Part shown: piece by piece, positions 28,199 through 36,297 of the stretch | How positions within the stretch are numbered: position 1 is the stretch's first letter | Layout: the number at the start of each line of letters is the position of its first letter | NCBI RefSeq assembly: GCF_002214185.1 | Contig: NZ_CP022161.1 | Span: 2,789,767-2,853,766, forward strand | Source: Streptomyces capitiformicae | GTDB lineage: Bacteria; Actinomycetota; Actinomycetes; Streptomycetales; Streptomycetaceae | Length of the DNA: 64,000 bases | Reading direction: 5' to 3' | Notes under the pieces: generated by a model | Seen by the model: the letters and a program-made list of their open reading frames with translations, nothing else | Told to the model about the DNA's origin: nothing | The model's database searches: none | Position numbers and translations under genes: made by a program

Positions 28199-28212
28199 TA
28201 GAACGGGTTGCA
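28199..28212. promoter_or_regulatory. KstR-type operator at the MBL hydrolase promoter
   Basis: TAGAACGGGTTGCA matches all 8 fixed positions of TNNAACNNGTTNNA. It lies 16 bp before the start codon, where a bound repressor would block transcription. Confidence 0.75.
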
Positions 28213-28238
28213 CTTGGGCGTTGCTGTCGTATCTTCTT

Positions 28239-28390
28239 CACCCCCGCCGCCCCTACCCGCCCCTACCCGCCCCATCCCCAGGGGCTGCCGCCCCTTCGAC
28301 CCCGCACACCTGAGAGCTCGGCGGTTGCGGGTTCGTGGGCGGGTGCGGGGTGTGTGTGGTTGCTCGCGCAGTTCCCCGCGCCCCTGAGGA
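28239..28390. repeat. Dispersed Streptomyces intergenic repeat, copy A
   Basis: The segment CGCCGCCCCTACCCG...CCATCCCCAGGGGCTGC...CGCGCAGTTCCCCGCGCC recurs at 37384-37497 with the same order of blocks, and its last block also occurs at 17466-17485. It is non-coding with partial dyad symmetry (CCCCAGGGG). Its role is unknown. It fills most of the gap between the MBL and aldehyde dehydrogenase genes. Confidence 0.75.
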
Positions 28391-28448
28391 CACGACTACC
28401 CGCACCCGCCACGCGAACCGCACTCTCAGGCGCATGGACTCCTCTCAG

Positions 28449-28462
28449 TGGAACTGGTATCA
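28449..28462. promoter_or_regulatory. KstR-like operator at the aldehyde dehydrogenase promoter
   Basis: TGGAACTGGTATCA matches 7 of 8 fixed positions (GTA for GTT), 61 bp before the aldehyde dehydrogenase ATG. Confidence 0.55.
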
Positions 28463-28522
28463 GTTTTTCAACCGCATTGTCTGATGGATCGTCAGAGACC
28501 TGGCTCCGGGAGGCGGCAACCC

Positions 28523-30013
28523 ATGACCGAGCTCGTGGAACACGGACAACTGTTCATCGGCGGGGAGCTGACCGCCCCCCTGGGCACGGACGTCATCGAG
28601 GTGGTCTCGCCGCACACGGAGGAGGTCATCGGCCGCGTACCGCACGCCTCGCGAGCGGATGTCGACCGGGCCGTGGCCGCCGCGCGGCAGGCCTTCGACG
28701 ACGGCCCCTGGCCCCGTATGACCCTCGACGAGCGGATCGCGGTCGTCACCCGGATCAAGGACGCCTTCGCCGTACGCCACGAGGACTTCGCCCGCCTCAT
28801 CAGCGCGCAGAACGGCACCCCGTACACCTCCAGCGTGATGGTTCAGGCGCTGGCGTCGCTGATGGCGTGGGACGCGGCGATCACGACGGCCCGCGACTTC
28901 ACGTACGAGGAACGGCGTGACGGCGTACTCGGGAAGATCCTCGTGCGGCGCGAGCCGGTCGGTGTCGTCGCGGCCGTCGTCCCCTGGAACGTGCCGCAGT
29001 TCACCGCGGCCGCCAAACTCGCCCCCGCCCTCCTCGCGGGCTGCCCGGCGATCCTGAAGGTCTCGCCCGAAACTCCCCTGGACGCCTACCTGTTGGCGGA
29101 GATCGCGGCGGAGGCCGGCCTGCCCGAGGGGGTGCTCTCCATCCTCCCGGCCGACCGTGAGGTCAGTGAGTACCTGGTCGGGCACCCGGGCGTCGACAAG
29201 GTCTCCTTCACCGGCTCGGTCGCCGCCGGCAAGCGGGTCATGGAGGTCTGCGCCCGCAACCTCACCCGCGTCACCCTCGAACTGGGCGGCAAGTCGGCGG
29301 CCGTGATCCTGCCGGACGCCGACGCGCGGACCGCCGTCGCCGGCATCGCCCCCTTCGCCTGGATGATCAACGGCCAGGCCTGTGTGGCCCAGACCCGCAT
29401 CCTCGTCCCCCGCTCCCGCTACGACGAGTTCGCCGAGGCCTTCGCGGCGGCGGCCTCCGCGCTCAAGGTGGGCGACCCTCTCGACCCGGCCACCGAACTC
29501 GGCCCGCTCGTCGCGCGGCGCCAGCAGCGGCGCAGCCTCGACTACATACGCATCGGCCAGGAGGAGGGTGCCAAGATCCTCACCGGCGGTGGCCGCCCGC
29601 CCGGCCTCGACCGCGGCTGGTACGTCGAACCGACCCTCTTCGGCGACGTCGACAACACCATGCGCATCGCCCGCGAGGAGATCTTCGGCCCGGTGATCTG
29701 CCTCCTCCCGTACGGCGACGAGTCCGAAGCCGTGAAGATCGCCAACGACTCCGACTACGGCCTCAGCGGCAGCGTCTGGACCGCCGACACCGAACGCGGC
29801 ATCGACATCGCCCGCCAGGTCCGCACCGGCACCTACTCCGTCAACACCTTCAGCCTCGACATGCTCGGCCCCTTCGGCGGCTACAAGAACTCCGGCCTGG
29901 GCAGGGAGTTCGGCCCCGAGGGCTACGGCGAATACCTCGAGCACAAGATGATCCACCTGCCCGCCGGATACGAGCCGCCCGCCACCGTCGCCGCGGGGAA
30001 GGGGGTCGGGTGA
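28523..30013 (+). CDS. NAD(P)-dependent aldehyde dehydrogenase
   Basis: This 496-residue ALDH has the oxyanion Asn in VVPWNVPQFTAAAKL, the cofactor loop SFTGSVAAGKRV, the general-base Glu in TLELGGKSAAVIL and the catalytic Cys in INGQACVAQTRI, then REEIFGPVICLLPY and GGYKNSGLGREFG. An ATG with GGGAGGCGG upstream fixes the start. The KstR-regulated M. tuberculosis gene Rv0223c encodes a similar enzyme. A role in oxidising a side-chain aldehyde to acid after P450 hydroxylation would fit. The stop overlaps the start of the ferredoxin gene (TGATG), showing an operon. Confidence 0.88.
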   Translation: MTELVEHGQLFIGGELTAPLGTDVIEVVSPHTEEVIGRVPHASRADVDRAVAAARQAFDDGPWPRMTLDERIAVVTRIKDAFAVRHEDFARLISAQNGTPYTSSVMVQALASLMAWDAAITTARDFTYEERRDGVLGKILVRREPVGVVAAVVPWNVPQFTAAAKLAPALLAGCPAILKVSPETPLDAYLLAEIAAEAGLPEGVLSILPADREVSEYLVGHPGVDKVSFTGSVAAGKRVMEVCARNLTRVTLELGGKSAAVILPDADARTAVAGIAPFAWMINGQACVAQTRILVPRSRYDEFAEAFAAAASALKVGDPLDPATELGPLVARRQQRRSLDYIRIGQEEGAKILTGGGRPPGLDRGWYVEPTLFGDVDNTMRIAREEIFGPVICLLPYGDESEAVKIANDSDYGLSGSVWTADTERGIDIARQVRTGTYSVNTFSLDMLGPFGGYKNSGLGREFGPEGYGEYLEHKMIHLPAGYEPPATVAAGKGVG

Positions 30014-30246
30014 TGGGCGACCGCTGGCACGTGGAGGTCGACCGCGCCCTCTGCATCGGCTCCGCCCAGTGCGTCCACCTCGCCCCGGACGCCTTCCACC
30101 TCGACTCCGCCATGCAGTCCCACCCCAGCGACCCGGAGCCCGACGCCAACGAACGCGTCCTGAAGGCGGCGGAGGGCTGCCCGGTGGAGGCCATCGCGAT
30201 CACCCTGCTCGGAAGCGGGGAGCCGGTGTTCCCGCCCGAGGAGTAG
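30013..30246 (+). CDS. 3Fe-4S-type ferredoxin (P450 redox partner type)
   Basis: This 77-residue ferredoxin shows WHVEVDRALCIGSAQCVHLA with the first two cluster cysteines spaced C-x5-C (a missing middle Cys, as in 3Fe-4S or modified 4Fe-4S types), and AEGCPVEAIAI with the last Cys-Pro. This form accompanies bacterial P450s. Translation is coupled to the aldehyde dehydrogenase by a TGATG overlap. It could reduce the CYP125-like P450 encoded at 16-17 kb. No ferredoxin reductase is present in the window. Confidence 0.9.
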   Translation: MGDRWHVEVDRALCIGSAQCVHLAPDAFHLDSAMQSHPSDPEPDANERVLKAAEGCPVEAIAITLLGSGEPVFPPEE

Positions 30247-30293
30247 GGACTTACGCTCGCGGTCGTCACCAGGAACGACCGGGGCGGGGAAGC

Positions 30294-31178
30294 GTGCGGA
30301 AGTCCGAGGCCAAGGAATTGATCAAGCAGGCGTACGCGGCCTGGGACGCCGAGGAGTGGCAGCGCGCCGCCGACCTCTACGAACGCGTACTCGCCCACTA
30401 CCCGGACGAGAAGCCGAGCGCTGAGTGGTGGTACGACGCCGCGCTCGGCCACAAGTTCCTGCGCAACTGGGAGAAGGCGTACGAACTCGGCGTCCAGGCC
30501 GCCGCCCGCGCACCGCGCGGCGAGGGCGACCCGGCGTACTGGAACCTCGGCATCGCCGCCACGATCCGCCGCGACTGGACCACGGCCCGCGACGCCTGGT
30601 CCGGCTTCGGCTTCGAACTCCCGGACGGCGAGGGTGAGATCAACGGCAGCTTCGGCGTGGCCTGCGTCCGCCTGGACACCGACGGCCAACGCGAGGTCGT
30701 GTGGATGGAACGCCTCTGCCCGACCCGCGGCCGTGTCGTCAACGTGCCCGTGACCGGCGGCCGGCGCTACGGCGAGATCGTCGTCCACGACGGCGAACCC
30801 AAGGGCGAACGCGTCGTCAACGGCACGACGTACCCCGTCTTCGACGAACTCCTCCTGTTCGAACCCTCCGACCTCCCCACCCTGTCGGTGACGGTCGCCG
30901 CGGCCGAGCGCACCGATCTGGAGTCCCTGCTCGCCCTCTTCACCGACCACGACTTCGGAGCGGAACCCGCCAGCAGCGTCCAGACCTACTGCGCCTGCTG
31001 CAGCGAGGGCACCATCCACAAGGAACAGGGCGTCCACGCCGGCACCCAGCGCGTCTCCCTGGCGGCCCCGGAGGACGAGGCCCGAGGACTGCTGGACCGC
31101 TGGGCGGGGGAGACGGCGGCCGGGCGGAGCTGGAGCGGGTTGGAGGTCATGGATCAGGCGGCCATGAAGCCCAGTTGA
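30294..31178 (+). CDS. TPR-repeat protein
   Basis: This 294-residue soluble protein starts at a GTG with GGGGCGGGGA upstream. Residues 1-100 form tetratricopeptide-like helices (LIKQAYAAWDAEEWQRAADL, YDAALGHKFLRNWEKAYELG, YWNLGIAATIRRDWTTARDA). The C-terminal half is a separate alpha/beta region with GSFGVACVRLDTDGQREVVW and a Cys cluster TYCACCSEG that might bind a metal. It lies 47 bp after the ferredoxin gene and may belong to the same transcript, but no link to lipid metabolism is visible. Confidence 0.75.
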   Translation: MRKSEAKELIKQAYAAWDAEEWQRAADLYERVLAHYPDEKPSAEWWYDAALGHKFLRNWEKAYELGVQAAARAPRGEGDPAYWNLGIAATIRRDWTTARDAWSGFGFELPDGEGEINGSFGVACVRLDTDGQREVVWMERLCPTRGRVVNVPVTGGRRYGEIVVHDGEPKGERVVNGTTYPVFDELLLFEPSDLPTLSVTVAAAERTDLESLLALFTDHDFGAEPASSVQTYCACCSEGTIHKEQGVHAGTQRVSLAAPEDEARGLLDRWAGETAAGRSWSGLEVMDQAAMKPS

Positions 31179-31346
31179 GCAAGACGTCGCGGAGCCGGAC
31201 TTGGTTGTCCGACTCCGGGACCATCCGGCATGCCCTGTCGTCCATCCGTGGTCGGAGCAATCCTGTCTCTTTGGTGGATTCGCTCAACTCCCTTGCACGA
31301 AAGGGTTAGTGCGTCTCACACGCAACTACCCCGAGGACCCCCCCAC

Positions 31347-32927
31347 GTGCGAAGAAGTCGAATAGCTTCTTTCCTGGCGGTCAGTACAGTCGCCGCCCTG
31401 GTACCCGCGATCGCCCCGGCTACGGCATCCGCCGCGGATCCCCTGAGCCAGTACCTCAAGCAGAAGCCGGCATGGCACCGCTGCGACAAGGGGATGCCGA
31501 AGGCCTTCCAGTGCGCCACGATCAAGGTGCCCCTCGACTACAGCCGCCCCAAGGGCAAGAAGCTCGGTCTCGCGATATCGAGGCTGAAGACGAGCACCAA
31601 GAGCGAGCGTCGCGGTGTGCTCCTGATCAACCCCGGTGGCCCCGGGGGTACCGGCGTCGACATGCCGCAGCTGTTGGCGAGCCAGCTGCCGAAGTCCGTG
31701 AAGCGCAAGTACGACCTCGTGGGCTTCGACCCGCGAGGAGTCGGCCAGAGTTCCCCCGTGGGCTGCGGCCTGACGGACCAGGAACAGGACTGGGAACGGG
31801 CCTACAAACCCGAGACGTTCGCCAAGGACGTGAAGTGGGCACGAACCTTCGCCGAGAAGTGCCACACCAAACAGGGCGACAAGCTGCGCCACATCAGCAC
31901 CCGCAACACCGCCCGGGACATGGACGTGATCCGTGCCGTACTCGGCGAGAAGAAGATCTCCTACCTGGGGTACTCGTACGGCACCTACCTCGGCGCGGTC
32001 TACACGCAGATGTTCCCCAAGCGCTCCGACCGTTTCGTGCTGGACAGCGCCATCGACCCGGCGCGGATCTGGCGCGGCATGATCCAGGTCTGGGCGGAGG
32101 GCAGCGAGCCCGCCTTCACCAGGTGGACCGAGTGGACCGCTGAGCGGAACGCCACGTACAAGCTGGGGAACACCCCCCAGGCGGTCCGCAAGACCTTCTA
32201 CGACCTGATCGCCCAGGCCGACCGCGAGCCCATCGACCTCGGCGACGGGAGCTGGCTGACCGGTGATGACATCCGCTCCGGCGGGCGAGCCGTGTTCTTC
32301 AGTGTGCGCGACGCCGCCGAGATGGTCGTCGAGCTGAAGAAGGCCGCCGAGGGCAGGCGCCCGTCCGGTGACCGGGAGACCAGGACGCCCACGCCGCTTC
32401 CGCCGTCGTTCGGCCGCGCTGTGCCCGGGGACAACGGCACCGCCGCCTTCTGGACCGTCCTGTGTGCCGACACCCGCAACTGGCCGCGCGTCCCGGAGCA
32501 GTACCGCAAGGACGCGATCCGGGACAACGCCAGGTATCCGCTGTACGGCGACTTCGCGTCCAACATCATGCCGTGCGCGTTCTGGAAGAAGAACGGCAGT
32601 GAGCCCGCCACCAGGATCAGCAACAAGGTCGGCGCGTTGATCCTGCAGAACGAGTGGGATTCCCAGACCCCGCTGACCAGCGCCCAGGGCCTGCGCCGTG
32701 TCATGAAGGGCGCGAAGATGGTCACGGTCGCCGGAGGTGTCGGACACGGCATCTACGGCTTCTCCAAGTCGTGCGCGGACAAGACGGCCACGGCCTACCT
32801 GACCACCGGCAAGCTGCCGGCGAAGGATGTGACCTGCAAGGCCGCTCCGGAGCGCGAGAGCAGCGGCGCCAACCCGCTGCCGCTGCCGACGCCTCGGGGG
32901 ATCCCGGGGTTGGCCGGCGGCTTCTGA
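31347..32927 (+). CDS. Secreted alpha/beta-hydrolase, tripeptidyl-aminopeptidase type (SlpD/SlpE-like)
   Basis: This 526-residue protein begins at a GTG (VRRSRIASFLAVSTVAALVP), with a signal peptide cut near ASA-AD. The alpha/beta-hydrolase core includes LLINPGGPGGTGVDM (oxyanion region), VGFDPRGVGQSSPV, the nucleophile elbow YLGYSYGTYLGAV with Ser ~215, the Asp of EWDSQTPLTSA and the His of AGGVGHGIYG. The TAP-type C-terminal cap is complete. Streptomyces uses such enzymes to release tripeptides from extracellular proteins. A strong terminator follows. Confidence 0.88.
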   Translation: MRRSRIASFLAVSTVAALVPAIAPATASAADPLSQYLKQKPAWHRCDKGMPKAFQCATIKVPLDYSRPKGKKLGLAISRLKTSTKSERRGVLLINPGGPGGTGVDMPQLLASQLPKSVKRKYDLVGFDPRGVGQSSPVGCGLTDQEQDWERAYKPETFAKDVKWARTFAEKCHTKQGDKLRHISTRNTARDMDVIRAVLGEKKISYLGYSYGTYLGAVYTQMFPKRSDRFVLDSAIDPARIWRGMIQVWAEGSEPAFTRWTEWTAERNATYKLGNTPQAVRKTFYDLIAQADREPIDLGDGSWLTGDDIRSGGRAVFFSVRDAAEMVVELKKAAEGRRPSGDRETRTPTPLPPSFGRAVPGDNGTAAFWTVLCADTRNWPRVPEQYRKDAIRDNARYPLYGDFASNIMPCAFWKKNGSEPATRISNKVGALILQNEWDSQTPLTSAQGLRRVMKGAKMVTVAGGVGHGIYGFSKSCADKTATAYLTTGKLPAKDVTCKAAPERESSGANPLPLPTPRGIPGLAGGF

Positions 32928-32944
32928 ACCCCGGACATGAGTCC

Positions 32945-32980
32945 CGCGTGGGGCCCTCCGCCTGCGGAGGGCCCCACGCG
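32945..32980. terminator. Hairpin terminator after the peptidase gene
   Basis: 17-bp perfect stem (32945-32961 with 32964-32980) around CT, 17 bases after the stop codon. No other feature lies between it and the riboswitch region. Confidence 0.88.
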
Positions 32981-33127
32981 GCTCGCACGTCCCCACTTCC
33001 GACCATCGCCATGGGTAAAAAATCCCATCTGGGGGTTGCCTCCGGATGGGGGTGTTATATCCTGGAAATCGGCCTACGGGACGAGTGAGGGAGTTCAACC
33101 GGAGTAGCCGACATTTGCGAGAGGTCA

Positions 33128-33241
33128 GACTCCGCTGGTGCCGACGTCGACGGTTGGGCTGAGAGGCCGGAAGGTTGCTAGGACAGGACTGGAAGGCGAC
33201 CCCCAATACCTGATCCGGGTAATACCGGCGCAGGGAACCCG
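33128..33241 (+). promoter_or_regulatory. TPP riboswitch (THI element) without a downstream gene
   Basis: The 3' half is canonical: ACCTGATCC at 33208, GGGTAATACC and GGCGCAGGGAAC to 33237. The 5' half has GGCTGAGAG at 33157-33165 and a poor GGTGCC block at 33137, with about 30 extra bases between CTGAGA and the ACC strand. It points rightwards into a terminator-like hairpin and the 3' end of the convergent TetR gene. No thiamine gene exists in this direction. A promoter-like TTGCCT and TATATC pair lies at about 33041-33062. The 5' divergence leaves open a decayed element. Confidence 0.75.
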
Positions 33242-33260
33242 TCTCGTAGGTCTTTGACGT

Positions 33261-33292
33261 GCCCCGGTGGCCCTGGTGAGTGCCGCCGGGGC
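33261..33292. terminator. Bidirectional hairpin between the TPP element and the TetR gene
   Basis: GCCCCGGTGGC (33261-33271) pairs with GCCGCCGGGGC (33282-33292), with one G-T pair. On the plus strand TACTTCTTGTTCT follows, a U-rich run suited to riboswitch termination. On the minus strand it directly follows the TetR stop codon. Confidence 0.75.
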
Positions 33293-33957
33293 TACTTCTT
33301 GTTCTCCTTCTTGTCCTCCGGCGCCGTCAGGTCGATCAGGCGGCACACCGTCTCGATGTCGATCTTCACCTGGGCGATGGAGGCGCGGCCGGAGAGCCAG
33401 GTGACCAGGGCCGAGTGCCAGGTGTGTTCGATGACGCGGACCGCCGACAGCTGCTCGGGGGTGGGGCGGTCGAGGCCCATGGCGTCGAGAATGATCGCGG
33501 TGGTCTGGTGGGAGACCTGGTCGACCTCGGGGCTGACACTGCGGTCGGCGAAGGTGAGGGCGCGGACCATGGCGTCGGCGAGGTGGGGCTCGCGCTGAAG
33601 GGCGCGGAAGGCGCGCATCAGGGTTTCCGCGACGCGCTCCGCAGCCGTCTCGCCGGTCGGCGGCTTCTTGCGGAGCATGCCGTGCATGTGCTCCAGCTGG
33701 GCCTGCATCGTGGCGACCAGCAGATGGATCTTAGACGGGAAGTAGCGGTAGAGGGTGCCCAGCGCGACCTGGGAGGACTCGGCCACCTCGCGCATCTGCA
33801 CGGCGTCGAAACCGCCCCGGCTGGCCAGCTGCGCGCTCGCGTGCAGAATGCGGCGCCGACGGGCCTCCTGCCGCTCCGTGAGGGGCGGTGAGCCCGGCCG
33901 CGAGTCCTGTCGTGCGCCGGCCGCGCTACTGGCTTCCACCTTGACTTCCGCAGGCAT
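33292..33957 (-). CDS. KstR-like TetR-family transcriptional regulator
   Basis: This 221-residue protein carries a TetR DNA-binding domain at residues 25-75 (RRRRILHASAQLASRGGFDA, VQMREVAESSQVALGTLYRY then FPSKIHLL). It parallels mycobacterial KstR motif for motif (GGYEAVQMR, VAVGTLYRYFPSKVHLL), including the following LLxxA.FADxSxxxEVDQV stretch. KstR represses cholesterol genes and is released by a steroid CoA thioester. A perfect KstR box (34107-34120) lies 150 bp upstream, in the divergent promoter region, indicating autoregulation. The N-terminal 25 residues are disordered. Ligand specificity cannot be read from sequence. Confidence 0.82.
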   Translation of the reverse strand: MPAEVKVEASSAAGARQDSRPGSPPLTERQEARRRRILHASAQLASRGGFDAVQMREVAESSQVALGTLYRYFPSKIHLLVATMQAQLEHMHGMLRKKPPTGETAAERVAETLMRAFRALQREPHLADAMVRALTFADRSVSPEVDQVSHQTTAIILDAMGLDRPTPEQLSAVRVIEHTWHSALVTWLSGRASIAQVKIDIETVCRLIDLTAPEDKKENKK

Positions 33958-34106
33958 GGGTCTCGTTCCGTGACGGTCATGACGGTCGGTGAGGGTGTGC
34001 GATCAGACAGCATGCCAGGGCGGGTGCCGTGGCGTGAATCACCTGATCCACCCCTCGCAGCGGTTCTACCAGCCGGTAGATTCAAAGCCTCTTGAACGAT
34101 CAACTC

Positions 34107-34120
34107 TGAAACTTGTTCTA
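34107..34120. promoter_or_regulatory. KstR-type operator between the regulator and the glycosyltransferase operon
   Basis: TGAAACTTGTTCTA matches all 8 fixed positions of the KstR consensus. It lies 55 bp before the glycosyltransferase GTG and 150 bp before the divergent regulator gene, so it could control both. Confidence 0.75.
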
Positions 34121-34174
34121 GATTACCGTCTCGTCGTAATCTCACGGGAAAGTGCAGTGAGAAGGGGGCCAGGA

Positions 34175-35557
34175 GTGACCGCTGAGGCCAGTCAGGCGGG
34201 GTCCCGGCATGACCTCGCCACTGACGGCGAGCGACCGCTCAACATCGCGCTCCTCACCTATAAGGGGAACCCGTTCTGCGGGGGTCAGGGCGTCTACGTA
34301 CGGCATCTCTCGCGCGAGCTCGCCCGCCTCGGCCACCGGGTCGAGGTGATCGGCTCCCAGCCCTACCCCGTGCTCGACGAGGACGCCGTCCCCGTCGAGG
34401 GACCGGGCGCGCTCTCCCTCACCGAGCTGCCCAGCCTCGACCTCTACCGGCAGCCCGACCCCTTCCGCACCCCGGGCCGCGACGAGTACCGCGACTGGGT
34501 GGACGCCCTCGAAGTGGTGACGATGTGGACCGGCGGCTTCCCCGAGCCGCTCACCTTCTCGCTCCGCGCCCGGCGTCATCTGCGCGCCAGACGCGCGGAG
34601 TTCGACGTCGTACACGACAACCAGACCCTCGGATACGGGCTGCTGGGGAACGTGGGCGCGCCCCTCGTCACCACCATCCACCACCCCATCACCGTCGACC
34701 GGCAGCTGGAGCTGGACGCGGCCGAGGGCTGGCAGCGGCGGATGTCCGTGCGCCGCTGGTACGCCTTCACGCGCATGCAGAAGCGGGTCGCGCGGCGGCT
34801 GCCGTCCGTGCTCACCGTCTCCGGCACCTCCCGCCAGGAGATCGTCGACCACCTCGGCGTACGCGACGACCGCATCCACGTCGTCCACATCGGCGCCGAC
34901 ACCGACCTCTTCTCGCCGGATCCGTCCGTGGCGCGAATACCGGGCCGGATCGTCACCACCTCCAGCGCGGACGTGCCGCTCAAGGGGCTTGTTTTTCTTG
35001 TTGAGGCGCTCGCAAAGGTGCGTACCGAGCACCCGGCGGCGCATCTGGTCGTCGTCGGCAAGCGGCCCGCCGAGGGACCCGTCGCCCAGGCGATCGAGCG
35101 GTACGGCCTCGAAGGCGCCGTCGACTTCGTCAAGGGCATCTCCGACGCCGAGCTCGTCGACCTGGTCCGCTCGGCCGAGGTCGCCTGTGTGCCCTCGCTG
35201 TACGAGGGGTTCTCGCTGCCCGCCGCCGAGGCCATGGCCACCGGTACGCCGCTGGTCGCCACCACCGGCGGGGCCATCCCGGAGGTCGCCGGACCCGACG
35301 GCGAGACCTGCCTCGCGGTGCCGCCGGGCGACCCGGGGGCGCTGGCCGCCGCGCTGAACCGGCTGCTGGGCGACCCGGAGCTGCGCGTACGGCTCGGGCG
35401 TGCGGGACGCGAGCGGGTGCTGGCCCGGTTCACCTGGGCCAAGGCCGCCGAGGGCACGGTGGCCCACTACCGCGAGGCGATCGCCCGCGCCGGCACCTCC
35501 ACGACTACCTCTGCGGCCTCCACCAGCAACTATTCCGAAAGCAGGGCCACGTGCTGA
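34175..35557 (+). CDS. GT4-family (GT-B) glycosyltransferase
   Basis: This 460-residue GT-B enzyme starts at a GTG behind GAAGGGGG. The N-terminal acceptor half has IALLTYKGNPFCGGQGVYVR (the glycine loop) and VVHDNQTLGYGLLGNVGAPL, then TIHHPITVDRQLELDAAEGW. The C-terminal nucleotide-sugar half contains VHIGADTDLFSP, the Lys of SADVPLKGLVFL and the GT4 E-x7-E motif in PSLYEGFSLPAAEAMATGTP. It heads a three-gene operon with overlapping start and stop codons. Sugar and acceptor are unknown; the operator upstream links the operon to the KstR-like regulator. Confidence 0.87.
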   Translation: MTAEASQAGSRHDLATDGERPLNIALLTYKGNPFCGGQGVYVRHLSRELARLGHRVEVIGSQPYPVLDEDAVPVEGPGALSLTELPSLDLYRQPDPFRTPGRDEYRDWVDALEVVTMWTGGFPEPLTFSLRARRHLRARRAEFDVVHDNQTLGYGLLGNVGAPLVTTIHHPITVDRQLELDAAEGWQRRMSVRRWYAFTRMQKRVARRLPSVLTVSGTSRQEIVDHLGVRDDRIHVVHIGADTDLFSPDPSVARIPGRIVTTSSADVPLKGLVFLVEALAKVRTEHPAAHLVVVGKRPAEGPVAQAIERYGLEGAVDFVKGISDAELVDLVRSAEVACVPSLYEGFSLPAAEAMATGTPLVATTGGAIPEVAGPDGETCLAVPPGDPGALAAALNRLLGDPELRVRLGRAGRERVLARFTWAKAAEGTVAHYREAIARAGTSTTTSAASTSNYSESRATC

Positions 35558-36297
35558 CCGTCGACTTCTCCCGGTTCCCGCTCGCCCCGGGGGACCGTGT
35601 CCTGGATCTCGGCTGTGGAGCGGGCCGGCACGCCTTCGAGTGCTACCGGCGCGGCGCCCAGGTCGTGGCCCTCGACCAGAACGGCGAGGAGATCCGCGAG
35701 GTCGCCAAGTGGTTCGCGGCGATGAAGGAGGCCGGGGAGGCACCGGAGGGCGCGACCGCCACGGCGATGGAGGGCGACGCCCTCGCGCTCCCCTTCCCCG
35801 ACGAGTCCTTCGACGTCGTCATCATCTCCGAGGTCATGGAGCACATCCCCGACGACAAGGGGGTGCTGGCGGAGATGGTCCGGGTGCTCAAGCCCGGCGG
35901 CCGTATCGCCATCACCGTGCCCCGCTACGGCCCCGAGAAGGTCTGCTGGACGCTGTCCGACGCGTACCACGAGGTCGAGGGCGGCCACATCCGCATCTAC
36001 AAGGCGGACGAGCTGCTGGCCAAGATCCGCGAGGCGGGCCTGAAACCGTACGGCACCCATCACGCGCACGCGCTGCACTCGCCGTACTGGTGGCTGAAGT
36101 GCGCGTTCGGCGTCGACAACGACAAGGCGCTGCCCGTGCGGGCGTACCACAAGCTGCTGGTCTGGGACATCATGAAGAAGCCCCTGGCCACCCGGGTCGC
36201 CGAGCAGGCGCTGAACCCGCTGATCGGCAAGAGCTTCGTGGCGTACGCGACGAAGCCGCACCTTCCCGCCGACGCCGCCCGGGTGGACGCTTCGTGA
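35551..36297 (+). CDS. Class I SAM-dependent methyltransferase
   Basis: This 248-residue methyltransferase starts at a GTG that overlaps the glycosyltransferase stop by 7 bases. Motif I is VLDLGCGAGRHAFECYRRGA, the acidic motif II is VVALDQNGEEIREV, and motif III-like DALALPFPDESFDVVIISEV and LKPGGRIAITVPRYGPE follow. The pattern fits UbiE/Coq5 and lipid or sugar methyltransferases. A His-rich stretch (THHAHALHSPYWWLKCAFG) in the C-terminal part may line the substrate site. Acceptor unknown. Confidence 0.88.
   Translation: MLTVDFSRFPLAPGDRVLDLGCGAGRHAFECYRRGAQVVALDQNGEEIREVAKWFAAMKEAGEAPEGATATAMEGDALALPFPDESFDVVIISEVMEHIPDDKGVLAEMVRVLKPGGRIAITVPRYGPEKVCWTLSDAYHEVEGGHIRIYKADELLAKIREAGLKPYGTHHAHALHSPYWWLKCAFGVDNDKALPVRAYHKLLVWDIMKKPLATRVAEQALNPLIGKSFVAYATKPHLPADAARVDAS

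Noticed and set aside
28239..28390. Possible small RNA or riboswitch between the MBL and aldehyde dehydrogenase genes
   Set aside because: The same blocks recur at 37384-37497 without related genes, which fits a dispersed intergenic repeat better than a specific regulator.
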